Source of the DNA: CAZVWV01 sp964631745
GTDB taxonomy: Bacteria > Bdellovibrionota_C > UBA2361 > JBGSMV01
Length of the DNA stretch: 13,719 bases
Direction of reading: 5' to 3'
Assembly: GCA_964631745.1 (NCBI GenBank)
Contig: CAZVWV010000110.1
Location: 1-13,719 of the forward strand
Made by a program: the position numbers and the translations under genes. How positions within the stretch are numbered: position 1 is the first letter of the stretch; each line of letters begins with the position of its first letter. The notes under the pieces are model-generated. The model was not told the DNA's origin and ran no database searches. It was given only the letters and a program-made list of their open reading frames with translations. Positions 6,587 through 13,306 of the stretch are shown one piece after another.

Positions 6587-8251
6587 TCAGAGCCACTTTA
6601 CCCCTCTTGGCCTATTACAACGCCTCGCTTCCAGAGAAGCTCTTGCCACTTCGGTCTCGAATTTTATTCTTGGATATTTGCGGTCGAAGACCTCTGCAAA
6701 ATTTTCCACCAACCCCCAGACGTGCTCTGCTACGCCACTCCCCTCAGAAAGATCCTTCACAAGCCTTCGAGCCAACGGGGCTCCCACTCTACCTTTACGG
6801 ATCTCCAATTGACGGATCGCTGCTAGCTCCTGGATTAACTGACAGCGTCTATAATCATCCCCAAATAACTTTTCCATGGTCAGCGCTTTGTCTGGCAACT
6901 TGAACCGTACTAAAGGACAGATGAAATACGAATAGGCATTTCCATTGCTGTAGCCAATCTCATCAAATTCAGTAGCAAGCTGCCTTGCAGCTTTACTGGT
7001 CTTTAACCGTGAAAGTATCAATTGATAGTAATATACAGCAAGGGGTATCAAGGCGAATATGGCCGCCTTAATCTCTCTAGCCGCTTTCTGATCAATAACG
7101 CCAAGTGTATTTCGGCGGTGTCTGAGCGAAAAGTCGAGTAGCTTAGTAGAGAGCCGCAGGCGATCGTGCGTTGCAATTGTCGCTTGCTCAAGATTAGCCC
7201 GGATAAAGTTCTCACCGATTGATTCAGGCGGCACCGAAAATCCGTAACGCTTAGGATCTCTAGCAAGCTCAGTCACCAGGAACTTGCCAAGAATTGCTAG
7301 GGACTCCTCGCGCGGGCTAACTTTCTCTGAAATGTTGGGCCCAACTAGACACTGCCTAATGCTCTTCAACACCTCAGAAATTCTCGGCGTATTTCGGATC
7401 TCGCGTGCAAGGGCGACCAGCTCCCTGCTTACCTGAAGGCTCCTTTGCGGGGAATCTAGTACCTGAGCCTGTTTGGTTCCAGGCAACGATTCCGTACAGC
7501 CCCACCCGCTCCAATTCAGCGGATCAGAGAGATGAGCAGCCGCATGTTCTTCATTACTTGTAAGCGCCCCAAAACTAACTAAGTATTGAACCCCGTCTGG
7601 CCCACCTGCTCTATACACTCCACAACCGATGTTTTCCGGTAGATGCTGGAATGAAAGATGCGACTGACCAGATGCCCCCAAGCTCCACCTCTGGTCGAGC
7701 TCAATTGATATCACTGTGTGTCGATCACCCCAAGAATACAAAGTTTCAGCCTTCTTGCTCACGACCCGGTATACATCATAACCCTCAGCCTGAGGTGTCA
7801 ACCAAAATCCGCGCTGCCATAGAGCAGCCTGCAACTCCTCAAAAAGCTCGCGTTCAGAAATTGTGCCACCCGAAATAACTCCTTCAGAAAGCTCCGGGAT
7901 TAAGACCGCTGCGAGATTAGTTAATGAGCCAGTCGGACCGAATCTCCCACTTCGCGATGAAAACTCCTCGGAGAATTGTCGTAAAGCGCAAACAACCTCG
8001 GGCTCCGAAAGCAGAATCTTAAAATTTGCTGGGCGAGATGGAAATGTCGGCAGCTGCAAATTAGAGCCAGAACTGAGTCTATGAATCTCATCAGAAGTTG
8101 GATACTCACGAACCCCGCCAACCCCAAGATACCTCTCTTCATTTAACAACTTCCCAAGCCCAACACATCCAGCCAAGGAGAAAAAAATAACTTTTTGCAG
8201 ATCGCTTTTGACATCACGCCAATTATGATCCGACACTCTATTTGATATCAT
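6587..8251 (-). CDS. Hypothetical protein, 554 aa, no recognised family
   Basis: The long open frame, its terminator and its sensible composition support a real gene, but I recognise no domain. It is probably cytoplasmic: no signal peptide is seen, although residues 20-33 and especially 396-413 (IFALIPLAVYYYQLIL) are hydrophobic. The N-terminal half (70-260) is mixed, with glycine-rich and aromatic stretches. The C-terminal half (270-554) looks mostly helical and rich in Arg, Lys and Glu. Features such as RHRRNTLGVIDQKAAREIK, GDDYRRCQLIQELAAIRQLE and a basic tail (RRCNRPRGVKWL) would suit a nucleic-acid or partner-binding helical domain, but that is speculation. The ATG at 8251 has an AAGG close by (8257-8254) and a farther AAGGAAG (8268-8262). 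It has no close operon partner. Confidence 0.7.
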   Translation of the reverse strand: MISNRVSDHNWRDVKSDLQKVIFFSLAGCVGLGKLLNEERYLGVGGVREYPTSDEIHRLSSGSNLQLPTFPSRPANFKILLSEPEVVCALRQFSEEFSSRSGRFGPTGSLTNLAAVLIPELSEGVISGGTISERELFEELQAALWQRGFWLTPQAEGYDVYRVVSKKAETLYSWGDRHTVISIELDQRWSLGASGQSHLSFQHLPENIGCGVYRAGGPDGVQYLVSFGALTSNEEHAAAHLSDPLNWSGWGCTESLPGTKQAQVLDSPQRSLQVSRELVALAREIRNTPRISEVLKSIRQCLVGPNISEKVSPREESLAILGKFLVTELARDPKRYGFSVPPESIGENFIRANLEQATIATHDRLRLSTKLLDFSLRHRRNTLGVIDQKAAREIKAAIFALIPLAVYYYQLILSRLKTSKAARQLATEFDEIGYSNGNAYSYFICPLVRFKLPDKALTMEKLFGDDYRRCQLIQELAAIRQLEIRKGRVGAPLARRLVKDLSEGSGVAEHVWGLVENFAEVFDRKYPRIKFETEVARASLEARRCNRPRGVKWL

Positions 8252-8344
8252 ACCTTATGAACTTCCTTCATGCAGAATCGGGCCGACCAGCCTGCAACAA
8301 ATGACATAGTAACAAGGATCTGGTCCCTATGCTAATTGCACTGC

Positions 8345-8387
8345 GGGTACGAGCAGACTTGCGGGCTTGTACCCCATATTTTCTCTC
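8345..8387 (+). terminator. Orphan hairpin with U-rich tail
   Basis: GGGTACGAGC (8345-8354) pairs with GCTTGTACCC (8365-8374), allowing one G-U pair, around a 10-nt loop. CATATTTTCTCTC follows. It resembles an intrinsic terminator on the plus strand, yet no plus-strand gene precedes it within more than 2 kb. It may end a short unannotated RNA, or be a structure in the minus-strand leader of the 554-aa gene. Confidence 0.35.
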
Positions 8388-8607
8388 GTGGAAAGAATTC
8401 CGAGTGTCTTAATCCGCCTGAAGCCACCCCACGGCCAGTAAGTTAAGAGGGGGCGATTCGAGTGCGCGATGGATTGTGAACTTTGCAAGCTAGTAAAATC
8501 AGCTTGTTGTTACATCAAACTTTCTGGGCCTTGCGCGTGTCGCCCGCAAAAGATGCATTAACTTAATGCCCGTGGGAGCCACCCTACTTCTTCAATACTT
8601 ATGCGAT

Positions 8608-8626
8608 CCCCAAGCCCGGGGTTTTT
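8608..8626 (+). terminator. Short GC hairpin with TTTTT
   Basis: CCCC (8608-8611), loop AAGCCC, GGGG (8618-8621), then five T residues. The stem is only 4 bp, so termination would be weak. It follows the orphan palindrome at 8555-8569 and the cysteine-rich frame, upstream of the mltB-like locus. Confidence 0.3.
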
Positions 8627-8712
8627 GATCAAATACTCCTCGCACAGCTAACTATCTGATACTACACATAATACATCGATTTCCCACAGGGCAAATTCTG
8701 GTCTATATAAAA

Positions 8713-8744
8713 TTACTCGTGAGTAAATTCATATGCATATGAAT
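8713..8744. promoter_or_regulatory. Two abutting palindromes upstream of the mltB-like locus
   Basis: TTACTCGTGAGTAA (8713-8726, 6-bp arms, GT centre) is followed without a gap by ATTCATATGCATATGAAT (8727-8744), a perfect 18-bp palindrome. A TATATAAAAT stretch (8704-8713) precedes them and could hold a -10 element. The arrangement suggests one or two dimeric repressor sites controlling the locus downstream. Symmetry is seen directly; the regulatory role is inferred. Confidence 0.45.
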
Positions 8745-8811
8745 CTACCCTTGGAACGACTAGAGTATCGAGCGGTGTCCGTAACGCGGGTGCTGCCATT
8801 TTGGAGGTTCT

Positions 8812-8913
8812 GTGAAGAGCAACAGATGGTATAAAAGCAATTGGATATTGCCGAACGGTAAAATGTTAGACGAATTTGAATCTCAACAAAAAACTAATTT
8901 TGCAAACAATTAA
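8812..8913 (+). CDS. Small ORF of 33 aa, translationally coupled to the mltB-like gene
   Basis: The frame opens with GTG at 8812 just after a perfect GGAGG (8803-8807). It encodes a 33-residue hydrophilic, Asn/Lys-rich peptide with two Trp (RWYKSNWILPNGKMLDEFE) and no signal peptide. Its TAA overlaps the ATG of the lytic transglycosylase gene by one base (TAATG). That gene has no Shine-Dalgarno of its own, so this frame may serve to deliver ribosomes to it by termination-reinitiation. Whether the peptide itself has a function is unknown. I recognise no family, and such a short frame could still be fortuitous. Confidence 0.4.
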   Translation: MKSNRWYKSNWILPNGKMLDEFESQQKTNFANN

Positions 8914-9836
8914 TGAACATGCAAACTAACCGGCCCGGAAAAAGTATTCTTCTCGCAGTCTTAATATTTTCTATCGCGGCCTGCACAAGCGTGCGCTCGA
9001 CCTTTAGTGATCCGAGCAGCACGCGCGCCAATTACCGCCGGGAAGGCAATGACCCAGAAGCGTATCGGGGCTGGAGTTATCTTGTCAGCCGTTTGAGAGA
9101 CGATGGCATCAGCGCGGAAACTCTTAAAGCTATTTATAACAGCCCAAAGATGCCACACTATGAGAACATTCCTTTTAAGTTGAATCCAGCCGAATCCGCG
9201 GCATCTTATTCGCAATTTTTTCAGCCTGCCAAACTTGCCAAAGCGCGCCAGTTCTTAAAAACCTATCGAGGTTCGTTTGATATGGCTGAGGATAAGTACG
9301 GCGTGCCTCGCTCAGTTGTCGCAGCCATTCTTTTGATTGAGACCCAGCTTGGCGAACGCCTGGGGAATGAGTTGGTGGTGAATCGTCTCTCAAGACTTGC
9401 AAGCATCGCAGAGCCGCAAAATATTAAATGGAACTATGAAAATTTGCGCAAGGAATTCAAGAATCTTGACCCTAAGCGCGTCGAAGCGCGCGCACAGTAT
9501 CTTGAAGATATGTTTTCGCCCGAGATCGAAGCGCTGATTGAATTTTGCAAGCGCTCGAACCTGGATGTCTTTGAGGTAAAAGGTTCACGCGCGGGAGCCT
9601 TTGGTCTGCCGCAGTTTATTCCTACAAGTTACAGGAAGTACGCAGTTGATGGAAACGGGGACGGGATTGTCTCACTGTTTAGAGAAGAAGATGCTATCCA
9701 TTCCGTCGGAAATTTTTTAGATAAGAACGGCTGGAGCTCACACGATAAGGAAGACCAACGCAGCGCCCTTTGGGCTTACAATAAGAGTAACGCCTATATT
9801 GATGCGGTGCTTAAGGTTGCTAAGGGTTTGAGGTAG
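8913..9836 (+). CDS. mltB: MltB-family lipoprotein lytic murein transglycosylase
   Basis: Cleaves the MurNAc-GlcNAc bond of peptidoglycan to give 1,6-anhydro ends, and probably sits in the outer membrane facing the periplasm. The N-terminus has a lipoprotein signal (hydrophobic core SILLAVLIFS, lipobox IAAC with acylated C24). The catalytic region VVAAILLIETQLG (135-147) places the family glutamate at E143. GSRAGAFGLPQFIPTSYRKY (224-243), DGNGDGIVSLF (246-256) and DAIHSVGNFLDKNGW (260-274) match the conserved MltB blocks, ending with ALWAYNKSNAYIDAVL. Length (307 aa) fits. A second ATG three codons in (8919) is also possible; neither has a clear Shine-Dalgarno. It begins inside the stop codon of a 33-codon frame, suggesting translational coupling. 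It is convergent with the NosD-like gene. Confidence 0.92.
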   Translation: MNMQTNRPGKSILLAVLIFSIAACTSVRSTFSDPSSTRANYRREGNDPEAYRGWSYLVSRLRDDGISAETLKAIYNSPKMPHYENIPFKLNPAESAASYSQFFQPAKLAKARQFLKTYRGSFDMAEDKYGVPRSVVAAILLIETQLGERLGNELVVNRLSRLASIAEPQNIKWNYENLRKEFKNLDPKRVEARAQYLEDMFSPEIEALIEFCKRSNLDVFEVKGSRAGAFGLPQFIPTSYRKYAVDGNGDGIVSLFREEDAIHSVGNFLDKNGWSSHDKEDQRSALWAYNKSNAYIDAVLKVAKGLR

Positions 9837-9847
9837 CGGGCAAACTC

Positions 9848-9892
9848 CCCCTCTCAGAGGACCCATCGCATATCGAAGAGCTCTAAGAGGGG
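9848..9892. terminator. Hairpin between convergent mltB-like and NosD-like genes
   Basis: CCCCTCTCAGAG (9848-9859) pairs with CTCTAAGAGGGG (9881-9892) over 12 positions with a single C/A mismatch and a 21-nt loop. It starts 12 nt after the mltB-like stop codon. No clear U-tract is present on either strand. A second small hairpin, GGCGC/GCGCC (9907-9919), lies nearer the NosD-like stop codon. Confidence 0.5.
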
Positions 9893-9927
9893 AAATTATT
9901 AGCCCCGGCGCAGGGCGCCCTCACGCC

Positions 9928-11058
9928 TTATGATACTGGCGCATACTCGAGCGCTCCGATATCAATACGGCCGCCAAGGTAGTCACTTCCAAAGCTTGGG
10001 TCGCCGGCATCAATCATGGGGCTAGTGCTTTGTAGGTTCACGTCATCGCCCGCGCGGTCGACCAACAGCGGATCCGTGCAGAGCGAGTTCTGGTCTATGC
10101 GAAGTCTTCGAATTAAGCGCAAAACCTTGCAAGACTCAGTCAGCGCCTGCGACACAGTTGCCGTGTTTCGGTCAGTATGCAGCGCTACCATCTCCTGCCC
10201 CAGATAGAAGTAATTATTATAATCGCTCTCGGTTCCTCTCGAATATTTCACGCCGCGAAATCCTGGCAACGTGCTGGTCCACATAAAGATATTATTCTTG
10301 CTCACTGACCTCTTAACCGCTGCGGTCATGGTCAAGGCCCGATATCCACCCTGCACGGTATTGTTAGTAAGGCGGTTACCGGCGGAATTACTCGTAATCG
10401 CAATCCCGATGGCGTTAGATAGAATTATATTTCTATCGAGAGAATTGTTAGAGGATCTATACAACCCAATTCCAGCGGGATATACACTAATCGATCTGAT
10501 AAAATTGTTCTTCAAGAGATTGTCATTCGATCTGGAGAGTTGAAGGGAAACAAAGCTTCCGTTTAACGAGTTATCATTAATAACATTCTTGCGAGAATTT
10601 CGTAGTATCACCGATCTTAGAATCGAATTAGACTGGATAGTGCTATCGCTAACGACCGACAAAGTCAGTTCCCCAATGGTGCAGTTAGAAATCGATACCG
10701 CGCTAGATCGATCGACTCTCACCGAGCCTTCTACTGCGTGACCATTCTTTAGGACAGTTAAGTTCTCTATTGATACATCACTGGATTTTTGCACGACCAT
10801 ATTAAAGCTGCGCGAATTGGCCGATGAGATCGAATGCCCCTGCCCATCCAGCGTAATGCCACGTCCAATAATACGGATGGCTGGCCCAGGACGGGTCAGT
10901 TGAAGATCGCTCACCAGCACATATCTGCCAGGCTTACGCAGCAAAGCCGGAAGCTTCGTGATAACCTGAGCGGACTCTTGATCTGCCGCAAAGCTGCTAC
11001 TAACGCCGAACAAAAGAACGGAGAAGATTACATTTCTAACTACTGCGAACTTACTCAT
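9928..11058 (-). CDS. Exported right-handed parallel beta-helix protein (NosD-like)
   Basis: Predicted exported protein of 376 aa. Residues 1-24 are a signal peptide (VIFSVLLFGVSSSFA, cleavage near residues 24-25). Residues ~45-260 show the short repeating pattern of NosD/pectate-lyase-like right-handed beta-helices: ITLDGQGHSI (68-77), then about eight turns rich in Asn and Ser, such as NVINDNSLNG, NDNLLKNNFI, NNSLDRNIIL and GNRLTNNTV. The C-terminus carries DPLLV (329-333), SPMIDAGDP (346-354) and RIDIGALEY (364-372). These close many surface beta-helix proteins, often ones that bind or cleave polysaccharides. I see no catalytic motif or membrane anchor, so substrate and activity are unknown. 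The ATG at 11058 has an excellent GGAGG (11068-11064) five bases upstream. It appears monocistronic. Confidence 0.85.
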   Translation of the reverse strand: MSKFAVVRNVIFSVLLFGVSSSFAADQESAQVITKLPALLRKPGRYVLVSDLQLTRPGPAIRIIGRGITLDGQGHSISSANSRSFNMVVQKSSDVSIENLTVLKNGHAVEGSVRVDRSSAVSISNCTIGELTLSVVSDSTIQSNSILRSVILRNSRKNVINDNSLNGSFVSLQLSRSNDNLLKNNFIRSISVYPAGIGLYRSSNNSLDRNIILSNAIGIAITSNSAGNRLTNNTVQGGYRALTMTAAVKRSVSKNNIFMWTSTLPGFRGVKYSRGTESDYNNYFYLGQEMVALHTDRNTATVSQALTESCKVLRLIRRLRIDQNSLCTDPLLVDRAGDDVNLQSTSPMIDAGDPSFGSDYLGGRIDIGALEYAPVS

Positions 11059-11114
11059 TTAAACCTCCAAGTTGGGAAGCCTCTGGCATAAAACATCATG
11101 CCCACCAAAGGCAT

Positions 11115-11193
11115 ATCACATATATGCGAAAAAATCACATATTGGTGACATATTTTCCTGGATAAATTTGTATATTTTAATAATTATAATTAT
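11115..11193. promoter_or_regulatory. AT-rich divergent promoter region with repeated ATCACATAT motif
   Basis: Between the NosD-like and DUF6502 genes, ATCACATAT occurs at 11115-11123 and 11134-11142, and a related TGACATAT follows at 11146-11153. A perfect AT-only palindrome, ATAATTATAATTAT, lies at 11180-11193. The ~205-bp gap must hold the start signals of both genes, but I cannot fix either -10/-35 pair. The repeats could be regulator sites, although low complexity makes chance likely. Confidence 0.25.
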
Positions 11194-11263
11194 AGATAGT
11201 AACTTCAATAGGTTATATTTATCACCTTTATTGAAGAACTTCCCATAATATTCTAAAAGATGT

Positions 11264-12103
11264 GTGAAGAGCACAGCTATGCTTGAAATCAAAAGAATCG
11301 CACCAGACCTTGCACTTAAATGTTTGCGGCTCGTTTTACGGCCGGTCGCCAAGTACTGCCTGCGTCACGCGCTAAAGCTCTCGGACATGGTTGAAGTATG
11401 CAAAGAGGTTTTGCTTGAGGCCGCCAAGGGCGAAATGTTGGCAAAAGATATTAAGGTAACCGCCTCGAAGCTTAGCATTATGACAGGTGTGCACCGTCGA
11501 GATGTGCAGCGTATGGAGCACCAGACAGACCAGATTAACTCAAACTCAGACGATTTAAGTACGCGCTTAGTTGGTCAGTGGCAAAGTGATCTAGCTTTCT
11601 GTTCAGATAGAGGCAAGCCACGCACTCTAACATATGGATTTGAGAGCAGCGAGTTCAACCAATTAGTCAAACGCGTTAACAAAGAATTAAACCCGGCCAC
11701 GATCCTTTTCGAACTTGAACGCATCGGGGTGGTCGAGCGCCAGGGGGATAAACTTAAACTCATAGAACTAGTCTTTGCTCCCAAGGGCGACATGGAGTTT
11801 GGATATAAGATAGTTTCTGCCGATGTTGAAGATCTTCTGGCTGCGGTCGAAGAGAATATTTTAGAAAATAATGAAGTGCCCAATCTGCATACTCGCACCG
11901 AATACGACAATATCCGCCCGAGTGCGCTTCCGGAGATTAAGAAGTGGGCCCTGATTGAGGGCCGCCAACTACACGCCAGAGCTCGGCAGTTTATCTCGCA
12001 GTTTGATCAAGATTTAAATCCCACAGGCGAACTGCCCGAACCTGGGACCAAGGTTGTTTTGAGTAGTTTTAGTAAGACTTTTGAAAAGAAAGTAGAGAAG
12101 TGA
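11264..12103 (+). CDS. DUF6502 family protein
   Basis: Resembles the DUF6502 family of uncharacterised proteins (about 270-300 aa). The features I associate with it are an N-terminal region with CLRLVLRPVAKYCLRHALKL (20-39), a predicted helix-turn-helix VTASKLSIMTGVHRRDVQRM (65-84), and the following WQSDLAFCSDRGKPRTLTYG (106-125). The helix-turn-helix hints at DNA binding, but no target or activity is established for the family to my knowledge. It is probably cytoplasmic. The start is uncertain: GTG at 11264 (used here) or ATG at 11279 (MLEIKRIAPDLAL), neither with a strong Shine-Dalgarno. Only nine bases separate its stop from the next gene, so it forms an operon with the two-domain lipoprotein. 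Confidence 0.78.
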   Translation: MKSTAMLEIKRIAPDLALKCLRLVLRPVAKYCLRHALKLSDMVEVCKEVLLEAAKGEMLAKDIKVTASKLSIMTGVHRRDVQRMEHQTDQINSNSDDLSTRLVGQWQSDLAFCSDRGKPRTLTYGFESSEFNQLVKRVNKELNPATILFELERIGVVERQGDKLKLIELVFAPKGDMEFGYKIVSADVEDLLAAVEENILENNEVPNLHTRTEYDNIRPSALPEIKKWALIEGRQLHARARQFISQFDQDLNPTGELPEPGTKVVLSSFSKTFEKKVEK

Positions 12104-12112
12104 GGTTCGCAC

Positions 12113-12934
12113 ATGAGTCATGAACGCTGTCAAAATATTACGATTCTCAAATTCGCGGTCCTGGCTGGCCTAATCTCTTGGTTGCTTTGTGGCTGCGGTG
12201 GCGGATCTATCAGCACAGAGGGCAACGCCGGGCCCAAGAACTATATCTTAGGTAGAGTTGTCGATACGGGCGGCCTCCCGGTTTCCAATGCTGAAGTGTT
12301 GGATCTCACCGGCGGAGAAAGCGCTAACACTGACGCTCTTGGCAATTTTGAGATTGCCGCCAAACCCGGAAACGGAAAAGTCGAACTACTGCTTCGTACG
12401 TCTACGTTCGAGAGTATTGTGGAGCTGGCCGATGCCTCCGATGGCGCCACTATCGAGGTTACTTTAGAGGTTAACAGCATGAACGCCAGCGTGAGTGTCT
12501 CCTCGTTCAATGTGGTGGAAGCTAACGACACTTTGCAAAAGAACGAGAGAACCGCAGCCGATAAGGCCAAAGACCCGGTAGAACAAGCGCCGCAAGTTCG
12601 GAAAGTGGTCATACAAGGTAAATTTATTTTACCAGAGGGCGTGCCCGTTCCAGGAGCGCGTATCTCCGCCAACGGCGTATCAGCGCGCACTGATTTTAAT
12701 GGTAACTTTAAACTAACGCTGAACACCAGCGCCTCAGCCGTGAGTATGGACGTGCGCTACCTCGGTATTAAAGGGCAAATAAAAATAGACCGACTCAAAC
12801 AAAATCGAGATCTACTTGTGAACGTGAATTTAGTCTGGCGGGTTCCCAGCCAGCGCGAGCTTTATGACAGTGATGCTTCGACTCTTTCCGAACTGAATCT
12901 GAACGCGGCTAGCCGACAGGAGAGTTTGCGGTAG
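12113..12934 (+). CDS. Lipoprotein with two carboxypeptidase-regulatory-like domains
   Basis: Predicted lipoprotein of 273 aa. The signal segment ILKFAVLAGLISWLL is followed by a lipobox ending at C28 (LCGC) and a Gly/Ser-rich linker. Two transthyretin-like beta-sandwich repeats follow. The first (about 45-105) has ILGRVVDTGGLPVSNAEV and TDALGNFEIAA. The second (about 167-226) has IQGKFILPEGVPVPGARI and TDFNGNFKLTL. Both carry the G-x-V/F…G-x-P-[VI]-x-x-A…T-D-x-x-G-x-F pattern of CarboxypepD_reg/CnaB-type domains. Such modules usually serve in adhesion, protein binding or outer-membrane assemblies; there is no catalytic site. A polar, Lys/Asp-rich linker (138-165) joins them. It starts nine bases after the DUF6502 stop, with GAGG 6 nt before the ATG, so it is co-transcribed. 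Confidence 0.82.
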   Translation: MSHERCQNITILKFAVLAGLISWLLCGCGGGSISTEGNAGPKNYILGRVVDTGGLPVSNAEVLDLTGGESANTDALGNFEIAAKPGNGKVELLLRTSTFESIVELADASDGATIEVTLEVNSMNASVSVSSFNVVEANDTLQKNERTAADKAKDPVEQAPQVRKVVIQGKFILPEGVPVPGARISANGVSARTDFNGNFKLTLNTSASAVSMDVRYLGIKGQIKIDRLKQNRDLLVNVNLVWRVPSQRELYDSDASTLSELNLNAASRQESLR

Positions 12935-13016
12935 TTGGGGCGGTGGGTGCCAAGAGAATGAGATCTCGGCTGATCAAGTGTTTAACTCCGCCTTGCGTAA
13001 GGAAACATCCCGCAGG

Positions 13017-13038
13017 ATACTCGATGATTAAGGAGTAT
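13017..13038 (+). promoter_or_regulatory. Inverted repeat spanning the antitoxin Shine-Dalgarno
   Basis: ATACTC (13017-13022) and GAGTAT (13033-13038) are perfect 6-bp inverted copies with a 10-nt spacer. The right arm includes part of the AAGGAG ribosome-binding site (13030-13035). As DNA it could be the autoregulatory operator of the ribbon-helix-helix antitoxin. As RNA it could hide the ribosome-binding site. Six-base arms can arise by chance. Confidence 0.3.
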
Positions 13039-13042
13039 ACGC

Positions 13043-13306
13043 ATAAAAATCAAACCCAAACGCAAGGTAAGTTTAACTCTCGATGAAGGTTTCCTGGACA
13101 AGGCAAAACAGCTAATAGAGTATCGGGGCGGTTCACTTTCAACCTTGGTTGAAGATTTTCTTTCACGTTTAGTCGGCGATATGAATATTGCCGAAGGCGA
13201 TTGGCTCGATGCCTTCCATAAGAAGCATTTCCGCCCGGGCTATAAGGAACCAAGCGATAAACAGTTAGAAACTATTAAGAAGGGGCTCTGGGAGAAGTAT
13301 TCATGA
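13043..13306 (+). CDS. Ribbon-helix-helix antitoxin (DUF6364-like), apparent AUA start
   Basis: Type II antitoxin partner of the PIN toxin that follows. The frame encodes 87 residues. KVSLTLDEGFLDKAKQLIEY (8-27) and GGSLSTLVEDFLSRL (29-43) give the strand-helix-helix pattern of ribbon-helix-helix antitoxins, here of the DUF6364 kind. The C-terminal tail with PGYKEPSDKQLETIKKGLWE would wrap and inhibit the toxin. The TGA overlaps the toxin ATG (ATGA, 13303-13306), a classic coupled pair. The only codon placed correctly behind the strong AAGGAG (13030-13035, 7 nt) is ATA at 13043. The frame is closed upstream by a stop at 13025-13027, and no ATG, GTG or TTG lies near. So this is a rare AUA start, a start-codon mutation, or a sequencing error. 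Confidence 0.72.
   Translation: MKIKPKRKVSLTLDEGFLDKAKQLIEYRGGSLSTLVEDFLSRLVGDMNIAEGDWLDAFHKKHFRPGYKEPSDKQLETIKKGLWEKYS

Larger units (their letters stand above)
8252..8811. other. Gene-poor intergenic region with several hairpins and palindromes
   Basis: This stretch separates the divergent 554-aa gene and the mltB-like locus. It contains an imperfect GACCAG/CTGGTC pairing (8284-8327), a 10-bp hairpin followed by a U-rich run (8345-8387), a palindrome GCATTAACTTAATGC (8555-8569), a short GC hairpin with TTTTT (8608-8626), a TATATAAAAT stretch (8704-8713) and two abutting palindromes (8713-8744). A 30-codon cysteine-rich frame (8469-8561) lacks a well-placed Shine-Dalgarno. I see no tRNA and none of the common structured RNAs I know, but a small RNA or a long regulated leader is possible. 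Confidence 0.6.

Noticed and set aside
7651..8142. Several 70-75-aa frames antiparallel or out of frame within the 554-aa gene
   Set aside because: They lie fully inside a long open frame with a matching terminator, lack ribosome-binding sites and have low-quality composition.
8812..11275. Shared TGTGAAGAGCA at the starts of the 33-codon frame (8811) and the DUF6502 gene (11263)
   Set aside because: An 11-base match is expected many times by chance among all position pairs in a window of this size, and the flanks are unrelated.
12241..12726. 161-aa minus-strand frame opposite the lipoprotein gene
   Set aside because: It is the mirror of a gene with a clear lipobox and two recognisable domains. 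Its Ser/Leu-rich composition is typical of an antisense shadow.
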